Below, one piece after another: positions 9,249 to 22,572 of a stretch of 64,000 bases of DNA; position 1 is the first letter of the stretch, and each line of letters begins with the position of its first letter. The stretch is from the NCBI GenBank assembly GCA_028023455.1, contig JAQFVV010006855.1, forward strand, positions 62,001-126,000, read 5' to 3'. This stretch comes from Epiperipatus broadwayi. Lineage: Eukaryota > Onychophora > Udeonychophora > Euonychophora > Peripatidae. The notes below the pieces were generated by a model. That model was not told the DNA's origin. It searched no databases and saw only the letters and a program-made list of their open reading frames with translations. The position numbers and the translations under genes are program-made.

Positions 9249-12200
9249 TGTTGTGCCTATTCCAATTTAGCCTGTGGCTAAATTGAAATAATGTGCATAA
9301 AATAAAATACAAAAAAAATCATCATCACATTATCCTGTATAGGAAGGAAAGTGATAGGACATCCAAGTTTAAATCCTACATAATCAAGTCCCAAAAGGCT
9401 AAGACTGAAAGTGAGTGAAGATAATATTTATGCTCTTACATAATCAAGTCCCAAAAGGCTAAGACTGAAAGTGAGTGAAGATAATATTTATGCTCTTTGT
9501 TTGTTTTGTATTGATAAAACCAAATTAGTAGTATATACCTTGAATTATTTAATAATTGTCTTTAAAAGTTAAGATTAAATCAGATATAAACAATTGTATG
9601 TAGACACAAGCTACTCAGTTAATCATTTTCTGATTTTGATTAACTTTCTTCAAAGTTGATCTATACTTAATAAATTCTGCTATTTTTTCTATAACAATAG
9701 TTTAAGTGTAATAGTTTTAATAATTTAGTTTCAAATATTAAGTTAAAGTTTGTAGAAGTCATTCAGATTATTTTTGATAGGCAGGTTTTTCTGACTGTAT
9801 GAATAACTGAGTGTGTGCTTGTATTTCACCTAAAACTTTCAGTTACACATATATTAAAACAAAAATTTTGTTAAGGCCATTTTGTGACTTCATTTTGAAA
9901 AGCTGTATTGTATGTAGAAAATTATATTATATGATAATTAAACTAACAAGACTAGAATTTCAGTTGTCCAGTCCAGTTGACATTCTTTAGATCAGAGTTA
10001 ATTGAATAAAGATGAAGTTTATGAGGCCAGGCTTGAGAAAAATGGGGAATTGCTATTAGGCTAATGGATTCCAGATCAGTCAAATGGTTAATTACTAAGA
10101 ATTTATATTAGTCTGGATTTCTTACTAACAGTCAATTTAAAACAGATTGTCAATTTCAATTAGATAGTGTAACTAATGAAAATTAGGTGTTTCTATCTGT
10201 GAACCTGTAAAAGACTAAATTGTATATAAAGGCTGAATCAGTCTGTTCAAAAATGAAAATATTAAAATTGTTGAGAGAACAAACTAAATTGTGAAAAAAA
10301 AAAAGATTTCATTGCTGTCAAAAGGCAGCATTAATTTTTTGTATATTTTTTCAAAAGTTTTCTATAGCCTAGTGGTAGGCTAAATTTATATATATTTTGT
10401 CTGTGCTGATCCAGCCACTAATCAATGCACATCTGAAAAGTTTGAGCCAAAAATATTACACCTTGTGGCTGAGTATGAAAAATAAGAGTGAAAAAACTGA
10501 TTGCTCACCTATTTTAAATCTGAAATGAAAACAAGTAAAATGTTGAAGTGTCAAACCATGCTAGTTCAATTATGCCATTGACTGAGTTTAAACCCCCAAA
10601 AATGATAAATATATGCAAAACACTAAATATTCCTGGTCTATTATAAATAAGTATGCTGAAAAACAATGAAGAAATAATTCCAGAACCAAATGGTTTTTCG
10701 AGAAACCATTACCTTCATCATCATCACAGTAAAAGAGTTGCAAGACCAAACCAAGGAAAGAATAGAACTGTTCCAGTAAACTGCTGAAATTGGTAAATGT
10801 ATGTGTGTTACATATTGGTGTTTGTGGCTGCTGCCAACCTTATAAACATTCAACAAGCTGAATTTGAAATCTTGAAAAGTGCATGCCTCAAAAAAGTAAA
10901 AGAATGACTGGTAGCATGAATTTTAATTTTATGTATTTTTTGATTATATCAGTAACTATTAACAAAACTTTTAATAACAAATTCTTTATATTTTTTATCT
11001 CTGAACCTTAAAACCCAAATCAATTAAAAGAAGTTTTAGTAATAATAGCTATTGCTTGACTAATGACATTATGTATTCTGAAATTATTGTATGTATCCAC
11101 TTATCGATGTATTTTATTTTGTGAAATGTATTATTGTATATTAATTTAAATTTATGACATGTCTTATTTCTATGTTTAAGATTTTTTTTAATTTAATAGT
11201 ATTTTATTCATAATGGGAATCAACATATACACGCACAGTAATATAATTATACTTTCCATATGTGTAGCTTTGGAACCTGAATGTTGAAAGTAATAAAAAG
11301 GTAGCATTGGGGGAGTTAGATTTGTTAAAATCAGGTTTGGTGACCTCAATTGGTCAGAGGGGAAGATAAATAATTTAAAGCTTATTTCTGTAAACACTTT
11401 TACTTCTCTAGAATCTGAATAACCTTTTCTAATTAATTATTTTGTTTTATATGCTAGGTTTAAATTTATAAGTTTACAAAAGTATGTGTGTGCAAAGAGT
11501 GTTTATTTTTTTAATGAAATGTTATTCATTTGGATATAAAGTTTTAGTTATTCACTATCCAAATTGATGCACAAACATTATACTATGATATAAACATTGG
11601 ATACTGCCATTAAAGGGAAAGGTGGAAGATTTTGGTATTATTAATCTTATGATTTAAAGATAGACAACTCATCAGTGTTATTTATATAAATTTTAATACA
11701 TATCTTTGAATATTATGTATATATTATCAGTCCAGTAATAAATGTTAATTCGTTTTATTAAAAGAGGCATGTATCTTTATTAACAGTATTCTTTGCCCTA
11801 TTAATTATGATCATTCAACATCACTGGTTAATATTAAGGATTAAGTCCCAATTTAAATATAATAAAGTTAGGCAAATAATTATAAATTTATAAAAGCTAC
11901 ATTTTATGTTAAGCATTACTTCTAAATCTGTGGCTGGAAGTATCATTATTGTCATCATCATCACCATAATGTTTTTAATCAATGATCTATATAAGTGCCT
12001 TTAATGGCCATAGATAAATAATGGTTTTCACTGTATTTGTTAATCCTTTGTGAGTCATTATAAGATAATAGCCATTGTCAAGATCATCAAACATCATTCA
12101 AGGGTGAGTGAATCACCACCATAATCTGATGGTATTTGATATGAGCTAGCAAGACTTAAGAGAATGTCAAAATGCATTTATGATATTAAAATCTAAGTAA

Positions 12201-12505
12201 TCATTTTGTCTGATAAAGATTATATGCACAACTAAAGCATAAGGATGTTTTTGTTTTTCTTAATGTTAGTGCAAATGTGATAATGTTCTATATTCCAAAA
12301 TCCTACATCTGGTTATAAATAAGGTACCAAATGGGCTCAAACCTGGTACATCTATAAGTGGTATAGAATACAACTTTGTCTAGGTTTAGATTATCTATTG
12401 GTGCCTGATAGACCATATTCACTTAGTAAAAAAATCTATAAAACTAGATAAAAGAATGAAAATGACAAGTTTATTTGTCATCATTTTCCCCTCAAACCCA
12501 CTACA
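9249..12505 (+). repeat. 3' LTR, family B (about 3.25 kb)
   Basis: It aligns with the solo LTR at 51254-54555 from the first bases (TGTGCC, CATCCAAGTTTAAA) to the region TGGTGCCTGATAGACC (12399) and a little beyond. The right edge is approximate, placed near 12505 because sequence from about 12515 belongs to the segmental duplication. A perfect 10-bp hairpin opens the LTR (9263-9285). A 60-bp unit is repeated in tandem at 9377-9436 and 9437-9496. No protein gene is visible in the 3.25 kb; short frames at 10641-10856 and 11188-11397 show no family signal. Confidence 0.65.
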
Positions 12506-12749
12506 TATCATTTGGTTAGAATGCATATAATTTTAACATTACATGAGTTATGAATTCTGCTATGTACAGATAGAATGTGTATCTCCAGTCTATCAACTGA
12601 TATAATATTTTATATTAAAAAATCTGAAAATGAAAGTGCTATTAAAAGACATACATCAAAAAATATTTGCAAAAACATATAATATTGAAATAGTACTTCT
12701 TAAACTATCTAAAGATTACATCTCAAAGTTTTATGATGCAGACTTTTCT

Positions 12750-13440
12750 CCTATATGGTTAGTCCAAGTACACATCGAATGTAGGATTCCAGATAGATTT
12801 TAAGGCAGCATTTGAAGTTATTAACTGGGGACATTTGTTCTTGATAGAAAACTACTGTGGCACCAATATCTAGTAATAGTCCTCCAAAATTAGATACATT
12901 AAATTTAAGAATTATATTCTTCTCTCAAAATCTTCAAACGTAATAAACTGTTATTGCAAGAGATCGATATCAACATCATTATTGTTTGCAGTTTATATAG
13001 TCCTATTGAATAGGCAAATAAAACAAGCAATTGAACGTTTGTGTCTGAATCATTTGGAAATCATATTAACCACAGTGTTATTTGTAAATGTTGTAATAAT
13101 CTTTCAACCCGGCATTGCTAGTATTGCGCTTGTTCTAAATATATTGAATAATTATCAGAGATTGAATTTATACTACAGCCACGATAATCGTTGCTGTGGC
13201 AGCTCTTAAAAATAATCATGCCCATAGCAATGTATGAGTGCACAATCAGAATTCCTCCAATTCCTCCAAACATATCTATCATTAAAGTCAAATAACCAAT
13301 TAAATAAATTTGGTTAGCCAATTCATAAATAAGGACAAGTCATTCTCACTCAAATAATGTATCCAATAGTAAAAGCAATCATAATTAATGCTTTCTTGAG
13401 AGATATTTTGGCATCTTATAGCCGGTGGTTGAATTTGTTA
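12750..13440 (-). pseudogene. Remnant exons of a multi-pass membrane protein, copy 1
   Basis: The minus strand holds several hydrophobic open pieces that are also found in copy 2: a start-like segment with KALIMIAFTIGY (about 13375-13410); a piece with two hydrophobic stretches around FGGIGGILIVHSYIAMGMII followed by CHSNDYRGCSINSISDN (13118-13321); a piece with FAYSIGLYKLQTIMML (about 12970-13020); and a final piece with NFGGLLLDIGATVVF (about 12770-12930). Frames differ and stops intervene. These could be exons of a four-pass membrane protein or a broken single-exon gene. The family was not recognised. Conservation between copies is the main argument that this was coding. Confidence 0.35.
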
Positions 13441-13598
13441 AATGTTATTAGAAATAAAATAATGTAATAATAAAAACATATGTTTGGATCGCATCATTAT
13501 GGCAGGCAATCAGTGAAAACTGCTTGCCATCCAACATAAAAAAGTGAATTAAATATTAATTTGTTCCCAAACCTTCTTCTCATATATAAATGCGGCAG

Positions 13599-13821
13599 AC
13601 TTATGTGGTAACTCTAACAAATTATTCGATCAATGCAATACAAACTACGATCAAATTGCTAAATGTGTTGCCATAGTTCAGAAGAACTTTTGTGACTGCT
13701 CATGACTTCACTATACCAACCTGATAGATCAATTGAACATAGAGACATTTTACACAATTTCATATAAATCCCTAGAAAAAATATATATCACCCAAGGCTC
13801 TTTTGGACAATGCAAAAATAG
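13599..13821 (+). pseudogene. Cysteine-rich exon-like frame, copy 1
   Basis: A plus-strand open stretch follows a CAG acceptor (13596-13598) and ends at a possible AG|GTAAAA donor (13822). It reads cysteine-rich (CGNSNKLFDQC, then KCVAIVQKNFCDC), has one in-frame TGA, and continues to SLEKIYITQGSFGQC. The same C-terminal words recur in copy 2 (42458-42648). No signal peptide or methionine is adjacent, so it would be an internal exon. It lies opposite in strand to the neighbouring membrane-protein remnants. No function can be assigned. Confidence 0.35.
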
Positions 13822-16568
13822 GTAAAATGCTAACTAAATTTCATAACTTATGTCTACCGTAATCTTGGAATAAAATTATTCTTTAATCTCATCTAAGTGA
13901 TAATTTCAGCTAAATAATAAGTCACTGGCAAACGTAAACTTACCTTTAGTCCAATAAATAGATTTTTGTAACAATCACATAGAAGACCTATTGCACATTT
14001 TCAATCAAATAAGTATTTTGCCCCACTAACAGTCGTTGTCTTCAAAAATATAACAGTTAGTTAATCTTAAGCACAAGCTCCAAAGATACTTCAATCATTT
14101 TGAATCTTATAAACGCATTAATAATAATGCTTACTAGCTCAATGTTTTTTAGTCTTTGATAATAAAAAAATAATATGTTGCAAAAACAAAAACAAACACA
14201 GTGTATAGTTAGCAACATGGGAGAATGCTATTAAATACTTTTAAACAAATGTAGTAAAAACGTGACTAGGTATAATCATTATAATTTATAAAATTACAAT
14301 CTGAAAACAATGCCATGAAAATGGAAATAGTACTGTCTGTAATATAGGAAAAAAAGAATGACAAAAGAATCTAAGTAAGATATTGAAGAAAAAAAAACAT
14401 ATTTCCCGGTAAAAAATCATTAGAGTATATTGTAAACAAAAAGCTATAAATAAAGTTTTTACGTCTAAAAAGTGATTTTGCTGTAATATATTATCAGCTG
14501 TTTGGTTAAGTTAATGTAAAAGAATTACAATAAAATTATCAATGAAATTTTCCGCAAAAATAAAATAGACCTAATTATAGAAGAAAATAAAATTATTATA
14601 AAAATATAGTATTCTGGATAATTTGCATATAAATCATTACAAAAGTACGCAATATACAATTCACAATATATTATTTAATATGTGACAATTTCGACTAACT
14701 CAGAGTGTTCTTCAGATATTTTAAATTCCTTTTATCTATCTTCCAGTAGAATTATATTTATGAAGTGTCATCACAGTATAAAAATAAAAAATTTTTAAAT
14801 TAATAATATAAGTCAATAAAATATAATGGGAATTTTTTTTTCGTTTGCAAATAATAAATACAATATCATTTTAAATATTTGTTATAATAAATTTATTACA
14901 ATTATATCAGTATTTCATGCATATTCTTCTCATAAAATCTTTTGTTGTATCAACTATACATTTGCTTTAGGAAAAATTAAAATAAATATTTATGAATTAA
15001 AAATATATTTTTATATTATCAATCATGCATATTAAAATAAATATTTTCTCTAGTAAAAGGTATCTAAAACAAATGACATTCTCAATCTAGTGATATACTT
15101 TCAAAACAATCCTTTACAACTTCTTCCAACGTCTTTATTGTAAGTTTATGCAAAAAGTGGGTACAGAGTTTATAGTACTATAAATTCAACTTTTTCATAA
15201 CAATTTTTGGATTTTCAAATCATAATTGAAAATTAGAATTCTAAAATTAAAATTAGTGCTCTTATACTTCTAAATGTCTTTTTCTGCTTTATCTTATTCA
15301 ATTTAGCTTCCTAAAATTAAAAAAACTCTAAAGTCATTGACAAAAGTGCAATATTTCTATATTTTTATCCATCTGGCACCAGGGCAGTTTAGGCTTTTTC
15401 TATCTTTTGTCTCAGAAGGTACACATTTACAAGAAAATCCTATGACTTTCTCTATTTTTACAAGTTTATTTCCCTGAAGCTTACATCAAATTTGTCCTCT
15501 ATAAAGTGAGTCATCAATGAACATCAGATTGTATATTGCCATAGTAGCTATATTTCCACCCGTAGTTCTGGATTTTTCGTCATCAGTGAAGACATTAGAA
15601 TCAATGATAAAATCAATGTGCTTTATATCTAGTTAGGTGATTTTATACATTATTAAAGCTATTATCCTGAAACTTAAAAAACATATTGTTAGTGAACGTA
15701 AGCGAACGCATTTATATTGTTATAAAATACCATATAATTTGATGTTTATTGATTACTCGGACATAGATTAATTTGCTGTGGAATAGGTGAAATGAATTGC
15801 TTTTGGAATTGTATGAGTAAAATAATCATGTGATGCTATTGATCCTAACTGTTGTAAAGAAAATAAAAACTGTTTATAATTTATATAAACCCGATAGCAT
15901 TCGATTATATAAAATTTGCTCTGATATCAGATCTATATAATACATAATGCAGTTAGCATGCATTCAAATTTAATGGTTTTATTTAATTGTTAATCTTTAG
16001 CACGAAATATATCAAATGAAAAAAGCTTAATTGGTGGATATTTTCAGCTTGAAGTAGTAAATAGTCACAGTTAAAAAACAACAGAAACCATTCAGGGGAT
16101 GCGGTACTGTAGCACTAAACCATTTGAAAACTATTGATTACTGAAGCTTATTGCCGGTTGCTATACAGAAGAGGAAAATAGGTTCTGCTCTTAAAATCCG
16201 TAAAGAATCTAATGAAAATTGATATTCAGTGGATAAGCATGACATATGATCAAATGAGAATACAAGTTGTGACGTAGGTTCAGAAAAAATAAAAAGTAAT
16301 AAAAATATTTTATACAATATTCGGACGAAACTTTCTATTATAAAATTTGTTTTTAAATTTGTGATTTTGAAGTAAAAATTCTCTAAAAGTAATTCGAATC
16401 GCTATTTAATCTGAATTTTTGTTTGTTCCCTATTACATTGAACTAAATAAATCTACTGTAAATGCTTTTACAGTAATCTAATACCTTGGATGAGGGATAC
16501 TCTTCTATGATTCAATGATAATGTTTGATTAACAAGAGAGATAATAAAAAAATCACTGATATAATTAT
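13822..16568. other. Duplicated AT-rich sequence without a confident gene
   Basis: It is collinear with 42656-43602 and 45098-46790. A short minus-strand open piece ending at a GTAAGT donor (about 13940-14010, KCAIGLLCDCYKNLF) has a counterpart in copy 2 with a GTGAAT donor. It might be another exon of a broken gene. Nothing else is recognised. Confidence 0.4.
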
Positions 16569-17106
16569 AGATTTTATCAAATATCAACAGATGTGGATGG
16601 TGAATGAATGATAAGAATAAGTTAGAAGAATATAAAATAAAAGATGAAGAAACCATGGAAGAGTTGGTTGAAGATAAATATAAGGATTAATGTGGTGAAG
16701 TAGAAAAAATGGCAAATAGGATTTTAGGTGAGAATATTCAGAAGAATAAAAGTAATAGACAAGTGAGATTTAGTAAATGTGTAAAAGAGATGAAAAAGGC
16801 ATACAGTGAATATAAGTGTGCTACTAAGAACAAGAAAAAAGGTGAAAAAGATGTTAATGTTAAATGATAAAAATGTTTTAAAAAACGAAGTTGGTCAAAG
16901 TAGATAATTATAGTGAAAGAACAAAATTAAATAGTAAACTGTTGGAGAATATCAATAAAAGAGAAAGACATGGGAGTAAAAAAATTAGAAATACAATAAA
17001 GGAAGGATTGAAGGGGAGGGAGATATATTATTACTAGATGAGGAGGGACTAGAACATAGCTCTAGAAAAGAATTACAGACAATCTTAAACAAGTGTGCAA
17101 TTGATA
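16569..17106 (+). pseudogene. LINE fragment (region before the reverse transcriptase)
   Basis: Lys- and Glu-rich sequence with VKEMKKAYSEYKCATKNKKK, and then LLLDEEGLEHSSRKELQ, matches the linker between endonuclease and reverse transcriptase of non-LTR elements (the 'EEGLEHS' position normally reads as a DxxG segment). It is cut at about 17106 by an LTR-like element. The continuation, reading into RT motifs, is at 26880-29955. Confidence 0.5.
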
Positions 17107-19260
17107 TTGTAACGGGCCACATAGTCATGACCAGATACATGCATATATATATATATATATATATATATTGTAACGGGCACATACGATGTTACATTATTTT
17201 TTTATTATTAAACATGAAAAAAATAAAAGTTCGCAAATAAAACTTCTTTTTTAAGAATTAAAAATTGAAAATTAAAATTCTATACTAAACTCATATATAT
17301 ATAAAATCGCACAGATGAAAAAAAATTATTAAAAAAAGAAACTTTATAAAAAAAAAGAAAAAGTATTTTAAAACTAAATTGTCAGTAAAGATTTAAAGAT
17401 AAAAATATATCTAAGTTTGTACAAAACAAATTAATTAATGTTATTGAAAAATGGAAATGATTATTTTAATTAGTCAAATTGAACTAGCCCTTGGGCATTT
17501 AAATGTATAAGCAATGGTCAGATAGGAAAACAATAGAAACTAATAGCATATAAAAAGAAATCCCTTAGGAATCGGACCTCAACGAAAGGGTCTTCATCAT
17601 CATGATGTAATGTTGAGTTAATCCACAAAATTAATATAAAAGGAAAGGTTTGGAAATAAAGGAATGATTATTAAGAGAGGACAGATATGTGTTAAGTCAG
17701 AGAGTTGGAGGTGAAGGGATTGAAAGATGCACTTTCAATTCCTTCAGTGGTTATAAAAAAAAGAAAGAGAAATGACCGATCGTTTTCTACATTAAGGACC
17801 AGCTAAAGTAAAAGACTTCTGGATAAATAAAAAACAATGGCTAACTGGATACCAATATCTTCAGGACGGCATGGGAATTCCCGTTCAAAATTACAAACAA
17901 CTACAAATTATGGACCTTTTAAAACCATAAGAACTTTAGATAATTCATGAACATTAAATTAAAAACTTTCCGTATTTAAAATAATTGAAATAGAATCCTA
18001 TCTGACCAACTTTATTTATTAATAAGTAATTTTAATTTGATGTATTTCTTTTGTAAAATCATTTCCATTTTTTTTTGTTCTTTTAAGTTGATATTATGAT
18101 TTCTGTTTTTCATTAAATTAAATTATATAAATGTTAAACTTAAGTCAGGCATGAATGGCTATATAGATTTGTAAAGTTATATTAGGGGAGGGTAATCTTA
18201 GGTTATTTGTTTCGTAGTTAAATTAGGTCAATGGATTGGATATATTGGTGTAATTAGTAGATGTAGTACGAGATTCGCTACAGGCAGAATCGCTTTATAC
18301 GCTGCACACCTATGTTGGCCTATGGAATGCTATCATAAGTCGGCAAAAATGACTGCAGTCCTTTCCTATGAAGTTTTTTTTATTGCTCTTCTTGTCAGAT
18401 AGATGTAGTATTCCTATCTGATGAGAGGCAATTTCTTCTTTTAACCTATTTTGTGCTTCCGTATTCATGTTACATTGAATGCATCAATATATCAGATGTA
18501 TTGACGTTGGTTTAACTGTGAACTTTTGGTCTAAAGTTAAATAAGGGATAAAATATTTTCTTTTCAAATGCAATCTATGTAGTTTATTCATACTCGACAC
18601 TCTAAATAAAAATGCATTAAATTTAAGTTGGGTATAGACATTGCATGAATTCATTAGCAGTTAATTATGTTGTGGTTTTCATATTCGGTTACAATATATA
18701 AGGCATCGATGTCAATGCAACATCTTATGATGAATGCCATTGGGTTTCTTGTATTTTCTCTGCAATTGATGTTATTAATGACTTTGTATTTTGATTAGTT
18801 ATGTTTATTTTGAAATGTTGTTAACCGTGGAATCTATGCAGCCGATCTATACTCCACATTATAAAACAAACTTTTATAAATACATCTGTGCAAATTTATA
18901 AAAATTAAAATCTAAAATAAAATTTAAAAATGTAATTAAATGCTAAAGTAAACATACTAAGATAATAATGCTAAATTATACATATATGTGCATAAATAAA
19001 TGTTTGTGTGTATATTACTGGCAGTGGCTTATTTTATTCTTTTTTATATATTCTTAGATAAGAATTTATTATAAAATATAAATCTCTGCTATTCCACTGA
19101 GCTAGTGACAATGGGCTAATGGCTGGAATCAAAATTTATAAAAAAAAAAATTTTTTTTACTTACGTATCTGCCTACTTTATAAATTTTCTAGATTCAAAT
19201 GCCTAGTGGTGCCCTGTAGTGTAGGTATGTTAAGTCTCCTATTTCTCCAGATCATTATAT
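17107..19260 (+). mobile_element. LTR-like element, family D, inserted in the LINE
   Basis: TGTAACGGGC occurs twice (17109 and 17169), separated by about 20 nt of unique sequence and a (TA)n run. The interior has no gene. A TAGTGGTGCCC box at 19204-19214 matches the box found near the 3' end of LTR families A, B and C, suggesting this is a related LTR truncated by the Penelope-like element. The right boundary is uncertain. Confidence 0.4.
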
Positions 19261-21990
19261 ATCTATATGTTGATACGAAGATTTTCATGGGTTTCATATA
19301 TAAAAGTCATATTTTGCAGGTTCATCCATGTTAAAATACGTTTTGACTTGGTCACACAAGTCATCCACTGGATGATAAAAGGAAGAAAGACAGTTGTAGA
19401 GGCACTGCAATCACTGATTTGAAAAAAATGTTAAAGTTCCACCAATAGCAAACATGTTAAATTAAGAATGTTTTTTAAAAAAATCTTTCCAAATAGGAGG
19501 AAGTTTGCACATATATCATCTCACTTATTGATACAATCTGGCCTTTAAGTATCTCAATGGTTTCTTCCCATTTTGCACTGGTATAGATTATCACATCTGG
19601 ATATGATCCTGGTACTAGAAAAATCAATTTTATGACTGAATCCATAGTTATAGGGTGAGAGTGCAGCTGATGATGAATGTTGCTTAACTGCATTAGCATG
19701 TTCATCTTTCATAACACTGATGCAATGATTACTCATACATATGTAAGAAGCTTTATAATTTTCACATGAAATTTGATAAACACCATGAGATTCAAGTTGG
19801 ATTGAATCCTTAGGCTTGGTTATTATATTGCTGATCTTTTGATGAGTAGAAAATGCTATATGTATATCATAGCATTTTAATATACATCCAATACTGTCTG
19901 TTGTTTCTTTTATATATGCAACACATCCTAATAGCTGATTTATCGTCTTTTTGTTTTCTATTTTGTTCATTTTGGGCTTGAAATAAGGATTTTTTTAAAA
20001 ATTTATAATTATAACTATTTGCTAATAAAACACTATTAATATGATTTATTTCTTCTTTCAGATGTGACTTGTCTGAAAGGTTAATTGCTCTATTTAAAAG
20101 AGTTTTGGCTACAGAAACTATCTGAGTTGGGTGATGATGAGAATGGAATTGTAAAAATCTGTCTCTGTGTGTATTCTTTCTGTAAATTAAAAAGATAAAC
20201 TATTTGGTGTTCTGGTGACTAGAACATCAAAAAAGGGAGTTTTTCATCAGACTCTGTCTCCATTGTAAATTTAATATGATGATATATTTAAATGTAAGAA
20301 AAAATCATCTAATTTATTTTTTCCATGTTGCCATATGAGAAAAATGTCATCCATGTATCTGAGCCAAATAAGGGGTTTTAAAGATGATGATTCTAAAGCA
20401 TGAGTTTCTATATTTTCCATGAATAAATCAGCTATTACTCCTGAGATAGGTGAGCCCATAGGAGTACCAAAAACTTGCTGTAATGCTGTCCATTATATAC
20501 AAAATATGTGTTCAAGAGACAATGTTTAATCAAAGCAATAATATGGTTTGGAAAATTGCAATGTTGTGAAATTACATTTAAAACTTCATCAATTGGAATG
20601 TTTGTAAACAAAGACACGACATCAAAACTGATCAAAATATCATTAGCATTAATTTAAAAATTTTTTAAAACAGAAATAAAATGAAAAAAGTTTTTGTATA
20701 TGATTTAATAGATGGGATTGTAGGTTTAATGAAATCCAATAAATATCTAGCTAAAATATAAGTCAGAGATTGTATTGCACATACTATTGGATGAAGGGGA
20801 TATCTGGATTGTGAATTTTTGGAAGTCCATAAAATTTTAGACAGTCACATAATTTTTCCCGAGGGATTATTTTATTTTTTATCTCTGTTTCAATAGGCAA
20901 TTTATTAATAATAGCTTTTGTTGTTTTTTCCAAGTATGTAGTATGATTTCTTTTTGATGGTTTATAAGTTTTATCATCAAGCAAATCTAAAATTTTATTA
21001 TGGTAAATGTCCCGATCCATAACAACAGTGGCATTATCTCTATCAGCTGGAAGTACAACAATTGATTTATCCGATTTTATATTATTTAATGCTTGTCTTT
21101 CTTTATTTGAAATATTATTTTTAGAAGCTTAGCTTTTTTAAAAATATTACAAATCTCAGCTCTAGTCAAATCAGCCGATGAAGAATCTATTTTATCGAGA
21201 GCTGATTCAATGTTACAAACAATTTTCTCAAAAGGTACCCGGAAGGCATTAAAGCAAAATTCATTTCAACAAAAAATTTTATTAGTAGCAAAATTAAAAC
21301 TTTTTTCTAACACTGAAACTTCATCTGAAGAGAGGGCTTTCTTTGATAAATTATAAATGGTTTTTTGATTTGGATACATAATTACTGATGATTGTGTTCT
21401 AATTAGCATTTGCAATTTTTTCTTTTGTTTTGCAGTTACAAATTCTGAATCTTTAATCGATCTAAAATTTGCAATATGATCAAAACTAGTCCGCAGTAAA
21501 GGATATATTTTATTACTAAGGAATAAACATAAATCCAGCAATACTTTGTCAATTTTGTCTAAATTTTTCTATTTTTTTTTGCTATTGGTAGAACTTTAAC
21601 ATTTTTAACAAATCAGTGATTTATAGCGCCTCTACAACCGTCTTTCTACCTTTTATCACCCAGTGGTTGACTTGTGTGACCAAGTTGATATATATAAGAC
21701 ATATTTTGCAGGTTCATCCATTTTAAAATATTTTAAATATTGATATACCGAGACGTTTCAACTTGGTCACACAAGTCAACCACTAGGTGATAAAAGGTAG
21801 ACAGACGGTTGTAGAGGCGCTAGAAATCACTGATTTGTTAAAAACGTTAAAGTTCCACCAATAGCAAAAAAAAAACTTGGAAAAATTTAGACAAAATTGA
21901 CAAAGTATTGCTGGATTTATGTTTAATCCTTAGTAATAAAATATATCTTTTACTGCGGACTAGTTTTGATCATATTGCAAATTTTAGATC
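19260..21990 (-). mobile_element. Penelope-like element with inverted and partial repeat ends
   Basis: A minus-strand reverse transcriptase and GIY-YIG nuclease (see the pseudogene entry) lie between repeats. The block with TTGGTCACACAAGTC, GATAAAAGG and GTTGTAGAGGC occurs at 19350-19460, in reverse at 21590-21690, and again forward at 21755-21870 followed by a second partial copy of the 5' coding region in inverted orientation (21870-22010). Partial, inverted, end-to-end copies of this kind are typical of Penelope-like elements. A (TA)n run follows at 22010. Confidence 0.75.
19554..21541 (-). pseudogene. Penelope-like reverse transcriptase / GIY-YIG endonuclease, broken
   Basis: Broken minus-strand pieces follow the family order: N-terminal part (21266-21541); fingers with YGLPKIHNPDIPF (20784-21020); palm with SFDVVSLFTNIP (20435-20635); MGSPISG and the catalytic RYMDDIF (20271-20459); and a C-terminal GIY-YIG region with GVYQISCENYKASYICMS (19554-19970). 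Penelope-like RTs prime at nicks cut by their own GIY-YIG nuclease. Here the YIGxT motif reads YICMS, and at least four frameshifts or stops separate the pieces, so no active enzyme is expected. It is the only RT in the window close to the hammerhead repeats. Confidence 0.8.
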
Positions 21991-22106
21991 GATTAAAGAT
22001 TCAGAATATATATATATATTCACTAGATGGAGCTTACCACTAGTGCCAAACAAGCTTTAATTATAAGTGTCAACAGAGAAAAAATTCAAAATCTCTATCG
22101 TACTAT

Positions 22107-22152
22107 CCTCATCTCCAGACCAATTGGTTTCAAGCTTATTGGCTCACCTCAG
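22107..22152 (-). ncRNA. Hammerhead-like motif, family 2 copy a
   Basis: On the minus strand: CTGAGGT, stem II GAGC-CAATAA-GCTT, GAAA, palindromic stem III (ACCAATTGGT) and C. The core differs from CTGANGA at the last A (T instead). The 5' side of stem I is deleted, so activity is doubtful. Confidence 0.5.
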
Positions 22153-22514
22153 AAACTAGATCTAAAACTCCAACTCAGATCACTTATTTAATACATTACT
22201 ATCAGTTTGAAAACACAAATTTTTCATAAACGTGAATTTCTTCTCTACAAACCAGACAGCTATATGGGTCTAAACTCAGTTCTGTTTCACCATATATTAA
22301 TAGCTAAAGCAGTATTATATTGCAAAAACATACACTTATAATAATTATAAAACAAGTCACAAATTGTGCAACTTGCCTTTAAGCTTGTGCTAAAATGTTC
22401 AGCCTACCACTAGCTCTAAACAAGCTTTAATTATAAGTGCCAACATAGAAAGAATTCAAAATCTCTATCGTACTAAGTGCTCTGAGTTGGAGTTTTAGAT
22501 CTAGTTTCTGAAAT

Positions 22515-22572
22515 CCTAACTCTTCGCTGAGGTGAGCCATTAAGCTCGAAACCAATTGGGCTGGAGATGAGG
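22515..22572 (+). ncRNA. Hammerhead-like motif, family 2 copy b
   Basis: CTGAGGT (22527-22533), stem II GAGC-CATTAA-GCTC (perfect), GAAAC, and stem I pairing TCTTCG with TGGAGA (two G-U). The core has the same last-A-to-T change as copy a, and U16.1 of stem III is replaced by G. It is recognisable but probably inactive. Confidence 0.5.

Noticed and set aside
15575-15605. CTGATGA followed by C and GAAAA on the minus strand
   Set aside because: There is no stem II between the two core parts, and the duplicate at about 45895 lacks GAAA.
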